From assembly GCF_947179165.1 (NCBI RefSeq), contig NC_077243.1, forward strand, positions 8,922,001-8,986,000: a stretch of DNA of 64,000 bases, in the 5' to 3' direction. The notes beneath the pieces are model-generated. The model saw nothing but the letters and a program-made list of their open reading frames with translations. It did not search any database and was not told the origin of the DNA. Of the stretch, positions 11,265 to 25,217 are shown one piece after another; within the stretch, counting starts at the first letter, position 1; each line of letters begins with the position of its first letter. The DNA comes from Solanum dulcamara. Its lineage: Eukaryota; Streptophyta; Magnoliopsida; Solanales; Solanaceae. A program made the position numbers and the translations under genes.

Positions 11265-13063
11265 TGTCACGATAGAAAATTTCTGAGTAGTAACTTGGAA
11301 ATTTTAATTCTAGGTCAGACTTGGACGAAATCTGAGTCAGATGATGTCTGAGGTAATCTGGTAATGGATGGGTGATTAAATTATGAATTCGATAGTTGAG
11401 TTGATAGCGGACACATTAAGGAGCCTGTATGGCTTAACGGAATCGAATTCGGGCGAGTAGAACTTCCGTAATTGTTTTGGCGTGAAAGGGCTGTTTTGGG
11501 ACGTCAAGGTTTGAACGTGTTTTGCGAAATGGAGGTTTGAGACGCAAATCTAAAATTTCTATTCTCGTAAAGTCCGCCACGGTAGGATTATTCCCTCAAT
11601 AGTGGGGACTCCATGGTGGGGATAAGTAGTGCCATGACGGGACAGTCGCAGATTTAAACGGGGAAAAGTCTCAAAATCGTTTTTATCTCTCCCACTTCAT
11701 TCTTAAGAAACCAGAAGCGACCTAGGGCGATCTTTCTTCAATTTTTCACCAATTCTCGTGCTAAAGGTAAGTTAATCATTTCTCTAACTTGTAAATTGAT
11801 TCCTAGGCCTTATAATCTAGAGGAATCCTCTCAGAGAAGGTTTTGGCCTGAATTTATGGTGGAAAAAGCCCTAGTTGGGGGAAGATAATCATGAAAGTGG
11901 TCAAGGGTAAGGATTTTGATTAATCTGGGTATTGTAGGCTTTGTTCATTGATTTCCTTGTTATTCTTATTGTTTTAGACCAAAAACAAGCCGAGAGACTT
12001 CGAAAAGGAAAAACTCCAGCTCTTTAGAATTCCCAAAGCTTAGTTTCGAGTTAGGTAATGGTTTGTTTTCCTATCTGTGTTATATGTGCCTGTTAATTGC
12101 GATTGATAGTAATGCATGCATGTATGAGATTAGGAAAATAAGTAATGAACTTAATGAAATGACTATTGTGATCAATTGCATGTACTGATCGAACTGGATA
12201 CTTAATTGTGCAAGCTGTGAACTATTCATTGTTGATTGAGATTGTGATTGTGGTTGTTGGATCGGTGACGTGCTGACACATAATTGGATCGGGTATCACA
12301 GCAGTACATATTAGATCAGGTGTCACACCGACATATATTGGATCGGTTGTCACACTGACACATATTGGATCGGGTACCACACTGGTGTAAACTAATAGTG
12401 TGGGTATGGATTCCATGATATGATCATTGTTGACTGTTGTATTTGCAATTAACACTGTGAAACTGTATATTGCTTATGAAATGATAATTGGTAATGTGTT
12501 TCCATATTTGCATGTCCTTACTATGTTGCAGTTACTTGTGCATATTTCACTTACTGAGCTGGCAACATGATCCTACTAATGCATTGTTGGTATGTGTACC
12601 GATACTGTACTTGTTCTTTCTTTGTTGAGTACAAGGTATCTTCAAGCGGCTGCTATCAGACCTCAGTTAGGAGATCAGTGACGGCAGGATTCAAGGGTGA
12701 GTCGTTTCTTTCAGGCTACAAGAGATTCTTCTTAGCCTTAGTCCCTTTTTTTCGGATTGAGACTGTTCCAGACTTAAGTTTACTTTATTTTTTTCGGGGT
12801 TGCATCCCCTACTCTTAGACTTGTTACTTAGTAGAATTTTGGTACAATGACTTTCAGGTTTTAAGCGGGTTGACTTCTGCATGTTGACTATTTTATGATT
12901 GTCTGCTAATTCCTGAGTTATGGGAACTTAGTTTAAACTTGTATAGTTTTTACACTTTTTTAAATGCTTATTCTGTATTAGAACGTTGATTGGGGTATAA
13001 TATTAGTTCTTCCACAAAAAAATTAGTGTGGTTTTCACTCACGGTCCGATTTGGATCATAACA
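11265..13063 (+). repeat. old solo LTR (gypsy-type)
   Basis: About 1.8 kb running from TGTCACGATAG to GGATCATAACA. The inverted TGTCACGA / TCATAACA ends are a mutated form of the TGTCACGACC...GGGTCGTGACA ends of large Solanaceae gypsy LTRs. There is no adjacent coding sequence or second LTR. The flanking 5-mers (CAAGC, AATGC) agree at only three positions, so the target duplication is decayed or the ends are slightly off. It contains a short tandem repeat at 12255-12390. Confidence 0.6.
12255..12390. repeat. imperfect ~31-bp tandem repeat inside LTR
   Basis: Four to five copies of a unit resembling TTGGATCGGTTGTCACAC followed by TGACACATA lie within the old LTR. The spacing is close to 31 bp and the copies have diverged. 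Confidence 0.7.
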
Positions 13064-16000
13064 AATGCTTTTTGAAATTAAGATGAATGAATTGCAGCCA
13101 CACACATCACACTGTGCAGTAGTATTATTGGGTGTGGCCCAAAGTCTGAACACTGATTTAGCTATACTTGTCATGTTCTGATATATAGTTGACGTTTTAT
13201 TTTAGACTTGATCAAGCTCCATAAGTTAGCTGAGGACCATGTTGTGTAGGCTCTAAAAAGAGAAAGAACCTAACTTTGGTGAGTGGCTTTTTGGAATTAA
13301 GGCTCTTGATAGCAACATTGGTCACTGACAATATAGCAACACCTTTTTTTAAAAAAAAATAAACAGCAAACTATCCCAAAAACGGGGGGGGGGGGATGAG
13401 GTAATATATCATATGTCACTCAATTTATAGTTCTTTTTTATGTAAAATCACTCAACTTCAAAGTCACTCAACTAAATATTTTTCTCACACAAAAATCCTT
13501 AATTTATTGACTTTAAGGTTATAAAAGAAAATTGAGTGATTTTCTATGAAAAAAAATTGTTAGTTTAATAATCATATGAAATATTCTGCAGTAACCAAAG
13601 ATCGAGAGGGGGCACCTCTTTTCAAAAGAGCTCAAAAAAATAGAATTGAACAAATATGCATGAAAGCTGGTCAACAGAACTGTAGTATTTGAATAGGTAA
13701 ATACTAGTTTAAGAGATTTATGAATTTCTTTTTATAACGAAAGCGAATATGCAATAACTATGAGTTGTGTCCAAATCCTCACGAAATGGATGGAATCCTT
13801 TTGTCCATCGCTTAGATATATCCATTATGATGCAGAGATTAATCTTATGTGTAAACTCTAGCTGTCTCCATATAATGAATAAATCTTTCTTAGATACCCA
13901 TAATGATATTTAATAGGCTTGTGGGTCATCTAACAACACCTCATGGGTGGACCCGTATAGCAACACCTATTGTATACCAGAATTCTGTGTTTCAAGTTGC
14001 TGCTCACGTATCAATGGGTTATGGGGTCTTATATATTACAATTCATCTTAATTCTAGATCTCTACTAAAGTTTCTATATAAACTACTGAACTATTTGTAA
14101 GATATATATAAACTAAATTAATTAAGACATATACAACATTGAATTCAATGACAATTAAATGTCGATAAAGACTTTAACACTCTTCATTAATGTGTATATT
14201 TATTGCTGTTAAAAATTATTTTTATTGTAGTGGACGTAGGTTTAGCCTAACGGTTTGACCCTAAGCCCTTTTACCGTTGGAATCTCACCGATGCTATTTG
14301 ATCTTCTTATAAGGTCATAAACAATCCTCTCCTTATGAGCTATCCTTTGCAATTAACTTAGACTCACAATTCATTTAATTTTTTTATTATTGTATTAGAA
14401 CCAAGCACATATTGATTACCAGCCTATTCATTTTTTTTCCCGATACTAGGCCTCCCTGCTTTATTGTCCACTCTCACACATTTCTTTATCATATACAAAT
14501 TTGATCAGCTAAAGCTGCGACGAGATTTAGCCTAACCTTATCAAATAGATATCACAACCACATATTTATTATTCTTGGCTCTATTCACATCGTGTCTAAT
14601 TTCATGACTTACGTCAGAGTGAAATACTGATCAACCTTTAAAACAACAAACGTGATACTCCTTTTATCTATTTTTACTCATCTATTTTTTAACTTGACAT
14701 ATTTCTTAAGAAACAATAAATAAAAGATAATTTATCATATAATTTTTTGAATATAATAAATTCACTATTTTAAAAAATGACTATAATTAATAATAAAAAT
14801 AAATTAAAAATTTAACAATAAATTATCTCCTAATTTTTTAAACTGGACAAGTGTAAAACATACATTTCTAATATGAATTCGGAGCCTAAAGGGCAGGTTT
14901 TTTTGGCCAAAATTTAAAAAGGGCAACAAAAAAATGGAAGAGACCAAAGAGGTAAAGGCGTATGGCCCCCACGCATTACCCATTTTTTTTTTTTTTAACT
15001 GTCGTTAAACATATAAAGGAAGGCGTGTGCAAATAAATATCTAGGAAGGCCAAAATCATCCGTACATTATACATATTCTTAAAATATTATTCTCCGAAAC
15101 ATTCTCAAAATATTTAAAATTTAATAATTCTTATTCTTCTGCTATATTTTTTTTTAGAAAAGTAACAGATTCTATAAAAATCAAGTCACTCCTTTGTAGT
15201 TATTATTCTAAAATACGTCCAAAATATTATCGTAAACTTTTTGGGCGATTGAGTTTAATTAACAATTTTTTAAATTTATTTTTCATGTGATTTAATATTA
15301 AAAAATTATCAGTTGAAATATATTTCTTCTCAACTGAATCTGCTTAAGCGGTGTTTGTAGGAGACTTCTTGAATGCGAGACATAATCAAAATTTTGATTA
15401 AAAACTCGAATACGAGACATAATTAGAATTTTGATCACCTTAATATCAGATTGCGCTGAAAAATTATTGATCTAACTACAATTTGACTTTAAAAAAGGTG
15501 AAAATAATTAAGTTTCAGCTTCTTTCCGTTTGTAAAAGAGAAGAAGAGCAGATCATGTATCCTCACACCTTCCGAACATTTTTTTGTTTTAGCAAGCAAT
15601 GGTGTCTACGATTTTTAATATTCTTTTTTAGTAGCTTTTTATAGTAGGTAATGAATTATGCAGAAAAACTTTTTGTTCACATGAATTGCACATATTTTTG
15701 TAGGATCCCTTAATTTTTTGACAATATCTAACTGAAGGATAAAAATTGTTAACTTTCAAATACTTGGAGGATGTTTTATGTCAAAAAATATATTTTAAGG
15801 ATGTCATTTAAGTTTGAAGTATAGTTTAAAGATATTTTTGGCCAAAAACTCATTAATTAGATGCGGGCGTTGCACTGTGCAAAGAAAAATCCAGTCATAA
15901 TAAAGTAAAAGAAAATAGCTAGAAAAGTTCTTCAATATGAAAATCATAGCATGAGCCATGCAAATAAATACATTTTAAGTTTTGTTAATTTTTTCCCCCT

Positions 16001-17337
16001 TGCCATAAAGAATATACACAAAATAAATAGAACATAACAAAATGTTAACGAGGAGAACAGTGAGGGGTGGGAGTAGGCTTGGGGGCTTTTGAGGGGAAAT
16101 AGCATCTCGGCCCCATTTACACTCTGTTTGGATTGTGGTTTTTATGATTTCATAATATACGGTATTGTATGATATGATATGATATTGTACTGTATAATAC
16201 AATATTATGTTTGAATAAAATTTATAATTTGCTATTGTTTAATGATAATTTTATTGTTTGGTTAATTGACTATATGATACTAACTAATATATTTATGAAA
16301 ATATCCTTTGTATATATAATTAGCCAAGGTTCTAATTTTTTCTTTCACATATCTGTGATTATGCACCTAACCTTGCAAAAACGCTTTGTCACCTGAGGGC
16401 TGAGGCCCTGCGCCTCACAAGGCGTGCCCCCCCGACCCCACTCACCCCTTCCTTTATACACTTGACAACCTTTAAAAATTTTTGGGTAAGGCGTGGCTCC
16501 TGTGCCTTTGCTTCTTTGGTCTTTTTCATTTTTCTTTTCTCCCTTTTCTGAAGTTTGGTAAAAGAAATTTTTTTTGAACTCTTTCTAATATAGTAAATAA
16601 ATAAAAGCGGTCGAAAAGAGTATATTCAACTATTTCTAAACTTCTTTTTCCACCCCATCCGGAAGGGCCAAAAGGATCAATAGTGTTTTATAGTATTCCC
16701 ACCTTACTCTCTCATGTAACTCGAATCCTTAACCTATCAATCATTGGTGGACGTCATCCATTGAGCAACCCTCAATTTATATTTATAGCTGTACACTGAG
16801 TACTATATTAGAACACTTTATATATATCCTAATTTGTTTTAGAAAACAAAAAAAATCACAGGTTACATGTTGGGCAGGTGCAAAATATGTGGATGTGGAC
16901 TTGAAAGAGCAGAAAACAGGTGTTACAGGCTCCCTATGATGCCAAGAATTAAGGTGTACGTTAAAAGTCAGAAGTCATTATTCATGACTTAAAGAAAAAT
17001 AATGTTTTAAATATTTAGTTAACCGAACGCGAAAAAATTAGAGTAATTTGCCTTCAAACCAAAAAAGTAAAAAATATTGCGCACGGTACAAAATGCGGCT
17101 GACAAAGCCAAAAAAAATATATGATGTTGCTAATAGTCCTCCAATAATGATCAACTTGACATATATCCAATTCCCTATAAATTACCTTCCTCATTATCTT
17201 CAGCTCTAGCTACAAACTAAGAAAATCAATTGTCCTCTCATACAATCTAGTTTTGTCTAGCTAAAAGTATTATAGTTAGAAGAGCATAAAAAATAAAAAA
17301 AATCGGATCGATCGTATAGACTTCATCACGAGAAGCT
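13064..17337. other. gene-free region upstream of first NPF gene
   Basis: No gene recognised. It contains a run of 12 G (13384-13395), a possible Stowaway-like piece near 14658-14870 (starting CTCCTTTTATC), and a MITE-like start at 16126 (GTTTGGATTGTGG). A low-AT patch lies at 16397-16520 (GGCGTGCCCC). The promoter of the NPF gene occupies the right end. Confidence 0.45.
17176..17182 (+). promoter_or_regulatory. putative TATA box of NPF gene 1
   Basis: TATAAAT lies about 160 bp upstream of the start codon, which would give a leader of roughly 130 nt. Position and sequence are the only evidence. Confidence 0.45.
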
Positions 17338-19400
17338 ATGGAAGTGGATAAGGTACATGTAAAAGAGGAACCCAAGTATGGAGGAATCAAGGCCATGCCC
17401 TTCATTATAGGTAAATAAATTCCAATTTCAAATGGTACTAGTTACTATTGAGTTTATTATACTCAAGTTTAATTTAGGCCTCTTATTTAAACTTGACTTG
17501 CAGGAAATGAAACCTTTGAGAAGCTGGGGACGATCGGAACGTCATCGAATCTCTTGGTTTATTTAACCACTGTCTTCCATATGAAGTCAATTAATGCTAC
17601 TAACCTCGTTAATGTCTTCAATGGTACTTGCAATTTTGGTACACTGCTTGGAGCGTTCCTATGTGACACTTATTTAGGTCGATACAAGACATTGGGGATT
17701 GCTTCTATATCTTCTTTCACGGTACAAAAGAAAAAACATAACATGCTTACATTTTATGTTGTTATTCATGGTAAATATTTGAATGTTTTTGTGTAAACAG
17801 GGCATGTTGTTTTTGACGCTAACAGCTGCAATCTCAAAATTGCATCCTCCTCATTGTGGAATTTCAGAAAATAGCATTTGCCTTGAACCAACTATAGGGC
17901 AATTAGCTTTCTTACTATGTGGATTCGGTTTTCTAGTAGTAGGAGCTAGTGGTATTAGGCCATGCAATTTAGCTTTTGGGGCAGATCAATTTAATCCCAA
18001 TACAGAATCAGGCAGAAGGGGAATTAACAGCTTCTTTAATTGGTACTACTTCACCTTCACTTTCGCCATGATGGTATCATTGACTGTCATCGTTTACATT
18101 CAGTCCAGTGTGAGTTGGGCTATTGGATTGGCTATTCCCACATTTCTAATGTTCTTGTCATGCGTTTTCTACTTCGTTGGTACCAAAATTTATGTCCATA
18201 TTTTACCCGAGGGTAGTCCCTTGACAAGTTTGGTGCAAGTGCTCGTAGCTGCAATGAACAAAAGGCGCTTAAAGTTACCAGAACAACCACAGAATACCTT
18301 GTTCAATCATATTTCCATCCAGAGTATCAACTCTGAACTTCCTTATACAGATCAATTTAGGTAATAATGAATGATCCTCGTAGACGTTTTAATTTAAGAG
18401 CCACTTTAGTCTACAGTCATTTCACCTCTTTTATTCATTTTTTCTTCTTCTGTGAAACCGAGACTAATAGAAGATAAAATTATGGTTCTGCAGATTCCTG
18501 AATAAAGCATCTATTTTAAGCCCCGAAGACAGAATAAACGAAGATGGATCAGCAGCCAATCCATGGAGACTATGCAGCATACAACAAGTGGAAGAAGTGA
18601 AATGTGTTGTAAGAGTATTTCCAATATGGACAGCAGGTTTGGTATACTACGTTGTTCTAGTCCAGATGCAGACTTATATAGTCTTTCAAACTCTGCAAAG
18701 CGACAGGCGCCTTTACAGTGCTAGTAATTTCAAGATCCCAGCAGCATCTTACACGGTCTTCTCTATGTTAAGCTTGTCTATTTGGATACCTATCTATGAC
18801 AGAATAATCGTTCCATTTCTCCGAAAGATGACCAAGAAAGAAGCTGGCATAACAGTCCTCCAAAAAATGGGGATCGGATTAGTTATTGCAGTTTTCACCA
18901 TGCTAGTATCAGCTGTTGTGGAAACACGAAGAAGGAACACAGCACTTAGGCATCCAACACTAGGCATTGAACCAAGACGAGGCGAAATTTCAGCCATGTC
19001 TGCTAATTGGTTGATACCTCAACTAGCTCTTGCAGGGCTTTCTGAAGCATTCACTATCATAGCACAAGTTGAGTTTTTTTACAAGCAATTCCCAGAAAAC
19101 ATGCGGAGCTTTGCAGGTTCATTCTTGTTTTGTGGATTTGCATTGGCTAATTACATGAGCAGCTTGTTGATATCAATAGTTCACAAGACAACAAGAACAT
19201 CAGATACAGAGAATTGGTTAGCAGAGGATCTAAACAAGGGAAGATTGGATTATTTTTACTACTTAGTTGCTGCATTGGAGGTTTTAGATTTTGGGTACTT
19301 CCTAATATGTGCCAATTGGTACAAGTACAAAGGAACACAAAATGAACAAAATATTGAAGTCTCCATGGATAAATTAGAACCCACAAAACCTCTAGTTTGA
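17338..19400 (+). CDS. NPF2: NPF2-type (NRT1/PTR family) transporter, gene 1
   Basis: Four exons: 17338-17410, 17504-17721, 17801-18360 and 18494-19400, all with GT-AG introns, giving 585 residues. The first exon encodes [12 protein letters not shown] and ends in the proton-coupling motif ExxEK (E27-T-F-E30-K31), which is completed in exon 2. Other family marks are [39 protein letters not shown] and [11 protein letters not shown]. About twelve hydrophobic segments are separated by a central charged loop (residues around 240-300). By resemblance it belongs to the NPF2 subfamily (Arabidopsis NPF2.9-2.14 group, nitrate or glucosinolate carriers) and should act as a proton symporter at the plasma membrane. 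Substrate cannot be read from sequence; Solanaceae make no glucosinolates, so nitrate or another anion or metabolite is more likely. It is the tandem partner of the gene at 25271. Confidence 0.92.
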
Positions 19401-19964
19401 TTAAACACTTTCTCTTTTCTTCTTCAAAATAAAAAATACATATAAATTCAGTCATGGCAATATATATTTGATTCATGTTACACCAAATCTCACCTATTAG
19501 ACTACAAATGGCGATACCTAAAGTTCAAAGTAATTTTTTTTTGACGATTTTCATCGGATGTCCAATACTCACATTGTATTTGACTAAATATGGATTCGCG
19601 TCAAGAAGTTTCATAGGGGGTAAAACACTCTCTAAGTCAACTACATACCCAGCGAAACTCAAACCCAAACTTCTGGCTCACTAAATTCTTGTTGCTAATG
19701 TGAATACTTCACTTTAAATATTTGGTCATTATCTGATATAGAGGAGTTTTTTTAAAGTTAGTTTTTGGTATTTTATTGATGAAGTAATGAGTATAAACAC
19801 CATCTTACACCACCTCAGGTAAAACTTATTTCCTACATGGCCCAGCCAACTAAGAAAAAAAATAAAAAAACAACCAAAAACAAAACACCTAACAGTTTGA
19901 ACCTTCTTGTCCCCTCTATTTCTTTGCTGGAGTTACTCTCAAATAGGGACATTTTAGTTTATCA
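19401..19964. other. 3' flank of NPF gene 1
   Basis: Holds the 3' untranslated region and AT-rich sequence. The short frame at 19475-19684 has no recognisable domain. Confidence 0.4.
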
Positions 19965-21010
19965 CTGTTAATGATCTTTCTTTCTGATACTTTCAAACTG
20001 CTGAAATCTTAGTAGTTGCACCCTCTTATATTGATTGCAATATTTGTCAAGTAGTCTGCTAGTTGATTTCCTTCCCTGAGAATGTGCTGGAATGTATGTT
20101 GTTTGTCCTGTAAGGATGTTTTGATTTCTGTCACCATCTCTGTGATTATCTAGGGACATGACCATTTTCCGTCTAGAATCTTGTACAATAGCATAGAGTC
20201 TGTTTGAATGATTATATTATTGTGTTGTTCCTACCTGCTATGTTTACATGCTGCTAGAATCGCCTTCGCCTCTGCTACAGTGTTAGTGGTGTTTTCAATA
20301 GTAGCTCCCTCTGCATACAGTAAATCTCCTCTTTCATTGATCAAACAAAAGGCATAGGAGCTTATACTTGGATTTCCCCTCGAAGCCCCATTTGTATTGT
20401 ATTTTAGCCAGCCTAATGGTGAAAAATCCCACAATACTCTTGTTACCTTCATCTTGGAACTGTAACCTTCCAATTCTTTAATCATATCTGGCCAATTACT
20501 AAGACATTTCATATTAGGATTTCTCATTTGTATCATCATGAAAATGTTCTTGGTAATATTATGAATAACTCTCTGAATTGAAATCTTTTTTCCCTCATGC
20601 TTCATTTTATTCCTCCTTCTCCAAAATTCCCATATTATAAAGCTAGGGATAGCTCTATAGTATGGTCTTATTCTTTTTTTAACATATGTCTCCTACCATA
20701 GCATTATCACTTCCCTCAAGTGCAGTCCTTCAATGTTAAAACCTACAAAAGAACAAAAATAGGACCATGTCTTGTTAGCTTAAAAAGATCTCAGGAATAC
20801 ATGAGCAAGTGTCTCCTGAGTAGGTTTTTCACAATACCAATACCTAGATGGACCTTCCAGTCCTCATCTTCTCACTCTGTCATCTACAGATAGTTTGAAT
20901 TTCCATAATCTCCATATTGTAAATGCCACTTTAAAAGGGATGCCTTTTGTCCAGATCCAGTTGTAAATTTTGTTTTCTCCTTCTTTATGCCTTATATACT
21001 TCCAAGCTTA
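19965..21010 (-). mobile_element. LINE-type fragment: RVT zinc-binding and RNase H regions, decayed
   Basis: Read on the minus strand, 20231-20605 encodes an RNase H-like (RVT_3) start: WLKYNTNGASRGNP, then AFCLINERGDLLYAEGA and NTVAEAKAILAA. The same frame continues after a TAG at 20231-20233 with IIIQTDSMLLYKILDGKW. After another TAG at 20150-20152 it reaches the conserved REGNQLADYL. Upstream (about 20790-20870) is CEKPTQETLAHVFLRS, typical of the zinc-binding region found beside plant LINE reverse transcriptases. No RT domain is present, so this is the 3' part of a non-LTR element, or a pseudogene of an RNase H-like protein. Confidence 0.75.
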
Positions 21011-24000
21011 TTTCATAGAAAAGCTGATATAGAAGAATGTTTTGTCAAATGTAGATTGTTATAAATAAAAGTGAAAATAGATAAGTCAATTAAAGAACTA
21101 TGATTGTGTGACAGAACTTGATTGTATTAAGTAATAAATTTCATACATAAGATTTTTTTATCATATAACTAAAAAAAATGTAGATGATAAGCCAGAAGAA
21201 TGATTTTTTTAAAAAAAATTAAAATAAGTATAAAATTTGTAATAACAGAAAGTAAAAAACTGTTAAATTAAAAAGGTGGCGCGAAGATTAATTTGTATTT
21301 ATTTTTGAATGGTAAGTATTACATTTGAAAACAACACCAAATGATTATTCAATGCGATGCTATAAATCATGATCAGGATTATATCATCATTTAATTTATT
21401 TTTCTGTGAACCTATTTTCTTTTTTAAGTACATTTCAATATAAAATTGCTATTAGCATTAGATCAAATTGTATAGTATTATTCCAATTATGTTATAATTA
21501 GAAAACTTAATTCCCAAATATTTCCAATCAACTAATAGCAAAAAAAAAAAAAGGAACTATATTGTTAAAAAAACAGCTCCACATTTTTTCCCTGAAGGAT
21601 ATCACGAATTAAGAAATTAACAGAAAAAGCTTAAAGAAGTTTTTGCACGGATTGCCCCTATGTCATAATGATCTTTAGTTTTATTTTCTATTCCTAATTA
21701 TTTAATGAATTTTTTTATTAAAGTATTCTTATCTATGACCTAATTTCGCAAGACATAAGTTTAGAAAATTTTTATCTTATCTGGGATAAGTTCTTTAGGA
21801 ATAAAGTTATATGACACAGGTAGTGAAGTATCTAACTCGCTTGACACAAGTTTAAGAAACTTTTGTCTTGTATGATATAAATTCTATAAATAAGTTATGC
21901 CTTCTACACATAACTTTGTGGGTTCTAAAACTAAACTTATACCTCTGTGGACTTAAGTTCTAGGAATCAAGTTATGCCTTGTAACTTACGGGTTCCAAAT
22001 TGCACTACTTATACCAGCATAACTTGTTACAAGTTATAAGACATAACTTGTGTTATATTATGATACGAAAATATAAACGTATGTCTGACAATTTCTCCTA
22101 TTTGTTTTTTTTGATTTCAAGAATATTTTCACCCACTTTTTTACTACTTAAATGTTGAAGGACAAAAATTAAAAATTAAAAATTTAAGAAGCAAAATTAA
22201 ACATTATTCCAAAATAAGAGACATTTGTGCGAATGACCCTAATCTCATCAGTCACCATGGCGCATGACGAAATACAGAAGCTAGGGCCCAATGAGCCAAG
22301 GCCCAATAGTTTAGCTAGTAGCCTAGTATCATCAGACATCAGTACTTTTATGAGATTTGAGCTCCAAATTTAATACTGTATCTAGTAGTTCTAATTAATT
22401 GGGGGATCCCCTATGTTATTCTTCATAATTTTATATATGATAAAAAAAATTGATCTAAATAGTCATTATTCAACCACTTAAACTAATCAAGACCGTATTT
22501 GAATAAAGATTCTTTCCAGAACAGTTTGTGGCAAAACCCAACAGAAAATAACATTACTAACTTGAATACAAGAGCAATAAAGTGCGTTTACCAATTTGGG
22601 ACCACATCCTTAAATGAAGAAATGCAAGAACCAAATGCAACTTGAAATATCAAAAGTGCTACTTGCAATTTTCAGTTAAGTAGACTAAATACTACTCCTT
22701 AATGGACTGTATTTAATTAATTGGATAAATGGAACTTCTACGTAATTTTCTAAATTAGAATATTCAAATGGTTTGTTTGTACGGACAAATGTATTATTGT
22801 ATTAAATCAGTGGGTATAATATACATAAACTATGACCCACATGCATTTTAATTTGTTGTATCTCTACGTAAATATTCATACTCAACTCAAGTCACTCACA
22901 TAGCAGATATTTTGAAAAAACGAAACTTAATTTTGGCAGTATAAACCCTCTTAATAAATAAATAAAATATCATTATCATAATCAAACTTAATTAGTTTAG
23001 CCTCTGAACTTGACGTTGTACAATCTTTTACGTTATTAGGTTGAGATGACCTATAAGGCTATAACAACATATAATTCTCTAGTCCAAGTAAATTTAATTT
23101 GATAACCTTAACACCGACCTGCTATAAATGGTTAAAACACTAACCATTTAAGGAATATTTCATATTATTATGAGCAGTGGTGGAATCAAGATTTTTAATA
23201 AGTGGGTTCAAAATTTGAAAAAATAGACTCATGAACTAGTCGAAGAGAGGTCGACATCTACTATTTATACATAAAAAAATTATTTTAATTATGTATAAAT
23301 AGTATAATTTTTCGACGAACTACCACAAATTATGAATATATATAAGTTAAATCCTTCAACGTTATAAAAAGACAAAACTGCAACTACAAACTTACACGGA
23401 TCTATAAAAGGAAGAACCCACTATCGACATGGATCCAAAACTTGTCCGGAAGAAAAAAGAACTCAGACGTAAACTCATGTGTGCTGCATAACTTGGTGAA
23501 TGGATCCATTTCAAATTAATTAATTTACACGTAGAAATGTGGTAGGTTAAATTTTGCAAAGGCTCTTAGAAATACGAGGTTTTTTTTTGAAAATATATTC
23601 TTTCGTACTCAACATAGACGCAAGATAAAGTGAATATTCAACGAATAAGTTTGAAATTAAATTTATACCTTCAATCAAATACAATATAAATTTTAAGGAA
23701 TAATCTTGTCCACGGAGCAAATGATAGCCAAAGTGATTTCCAGCCTCGGCATTTTGTCTGTCCCATGTCTGGTCTAGATGTTCACTCGACCAAATTGGTG
23801 ACTTTATTGAGATAAGAGGAACTGTCAATCACTCTCTTAGAGCCAATCATATATTAAGATAGTTGTGGAGAAATTTGTATCACTGACGTCTTTGACACGG
23901 TTTAAATAAGGCACTCAACAGTTATCTAGAGAAAGAAATTAGTCAGTGTTGAGTCTATTGAATCTCGATTAAATTTAAATTATATATTGCAGAGCTCATT

Positions 24001-24894
24001 CGGGAATGATACTTCCAACAAGATTTTTTTTCAAATTCACGGTCCGAACTAAAAAACTCTAATTAAGAATAAAACAGTCCCACTAATCACAAAATTAGTT
24101 AACAAACAGCATTCGATTTCCTCACAATGTGGTGTTGACTCTTAATTCCACAAATTGAATAGCCCACGCGGAACTCGGAAGATCATTTTTCTTCCGTCGT
24201 CCCCACTAGGGTACATAATACAATCATTATTTTAAGAGTTTCACATTAAATTATCAAAAAAAACAATTATTTAAACTATCATCATCTATTCATTTTTCTA
24301 TCTGAATTATCATCATCTATATAATAAAATATACCTCGAAGCTAATTACTAAGCCAACTATCAATTATTTCTTTTTCTTACCTGATCTATCTCTATCTAC
24401 TTAGAGGATAGTTCAGATTAAAAAAAGAAGAGGAAATAACAGATAGTTGAGTTATGAAATTCGCAAAAATAATGATTCAACTATGTTTTTGACGATTAAC
24501 TCTCTGATTTACCATCACTATTCAACTTATAAGTGAATTATTATGTTTTCTGTCAATAATTATTTTCAAGTGGTATCGACCTAGGTATGTATATTTTTGC
24601 ATTTAAATAAAATATAATCTATACACATACAAAAAGATTAAAAAAAAATTATAGCAATATATATGTTAGTAGATGACATTCTTCGTTAAAGGGTGTATCT
24701 ATCAGCATCGCCCCCACTTCTTTCATTATCTTTACATAATTTTTGCTCACGGTTGACTACACGTCTTTGAATTACTTTAAACTTTACATCTATCATTGGT
24801 GGAAGTTAAACAAGTTGTTTCTGATTAAAATTTATAGTGTATTATATGTAAACCCACAAGCCACAAGATTCACCCTTATGTCTACGCATTAGTG
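21011..24894. other. gene-free AT-rich region between the NPF genes
   Basis: No gene recognised. At 21738-22060 several variants of AAGTTATGCC / ACATAAGTTT recur in both orientations, an unclassified repeat. At 23174-23440 there is a repeat of the type CAGTGGTGGAATCAAGATTT. The minus frame at 23547-23828 has no known domain. Confidence 0.4.
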
Positions 24895-25090
24895 CTCTCC
24901 GTTTCAAAATAATTATTTAGTAAAAAAATATCTCCAAATAAGTGTAATCTTAAAAATTTAGGACAAAAATTAGTATTTTTTTGCAAATATATTTTTATAC
25001 TTCATCTTCTTAATAGAGTTCCAAATGTTTATTGATTTTTTAATGCACATGATTTTTGCTAAAGTAACACTTGTTTTGAGAGGAGGGGAG
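24895..25090. repeat. MITE (Stowaway-like) in promoter of NPF gene 2
   Basis: The left end CTCTCCGTTTCAAAATAA and the right end (read inverted) CTCCCCTCCTCTCAAAACAA form imperfect terminal inverted repeats. The right end is followed by TA. It ends about 130 bp before the TATA box of the second NPF gene. Confidence 0.6.
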
Positions 25091-25217
25091 TATAACGTAT
25101 GACAAAATGAGCGTCTTTAGAGCTGGATCTGAGGGAAAGTAGCAGAAATAAAGTAGAGTTGTGGTTGGTTAAAAAGAAGCCCTTTTTATTTATGTCCCAA
25201 CTCAGCTTCCCGAGGAG

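Noticed and set aside
12222..12455. 77-codon minus-strand frame with repeated DPI motifs
   Set aside because: The periodic peptide is just translation of the ~31-bp tandem repeat inside the old LTR.
12567..12882. Open frames on both strands near the right part of the old LTR
   Set aside because: They lie within non-coding LTR sequence and show no domain.
23547..23828. 93-codon minus-strand frame
   Set aside because: No recognisable domain; surrounding sequence is repeat-like.
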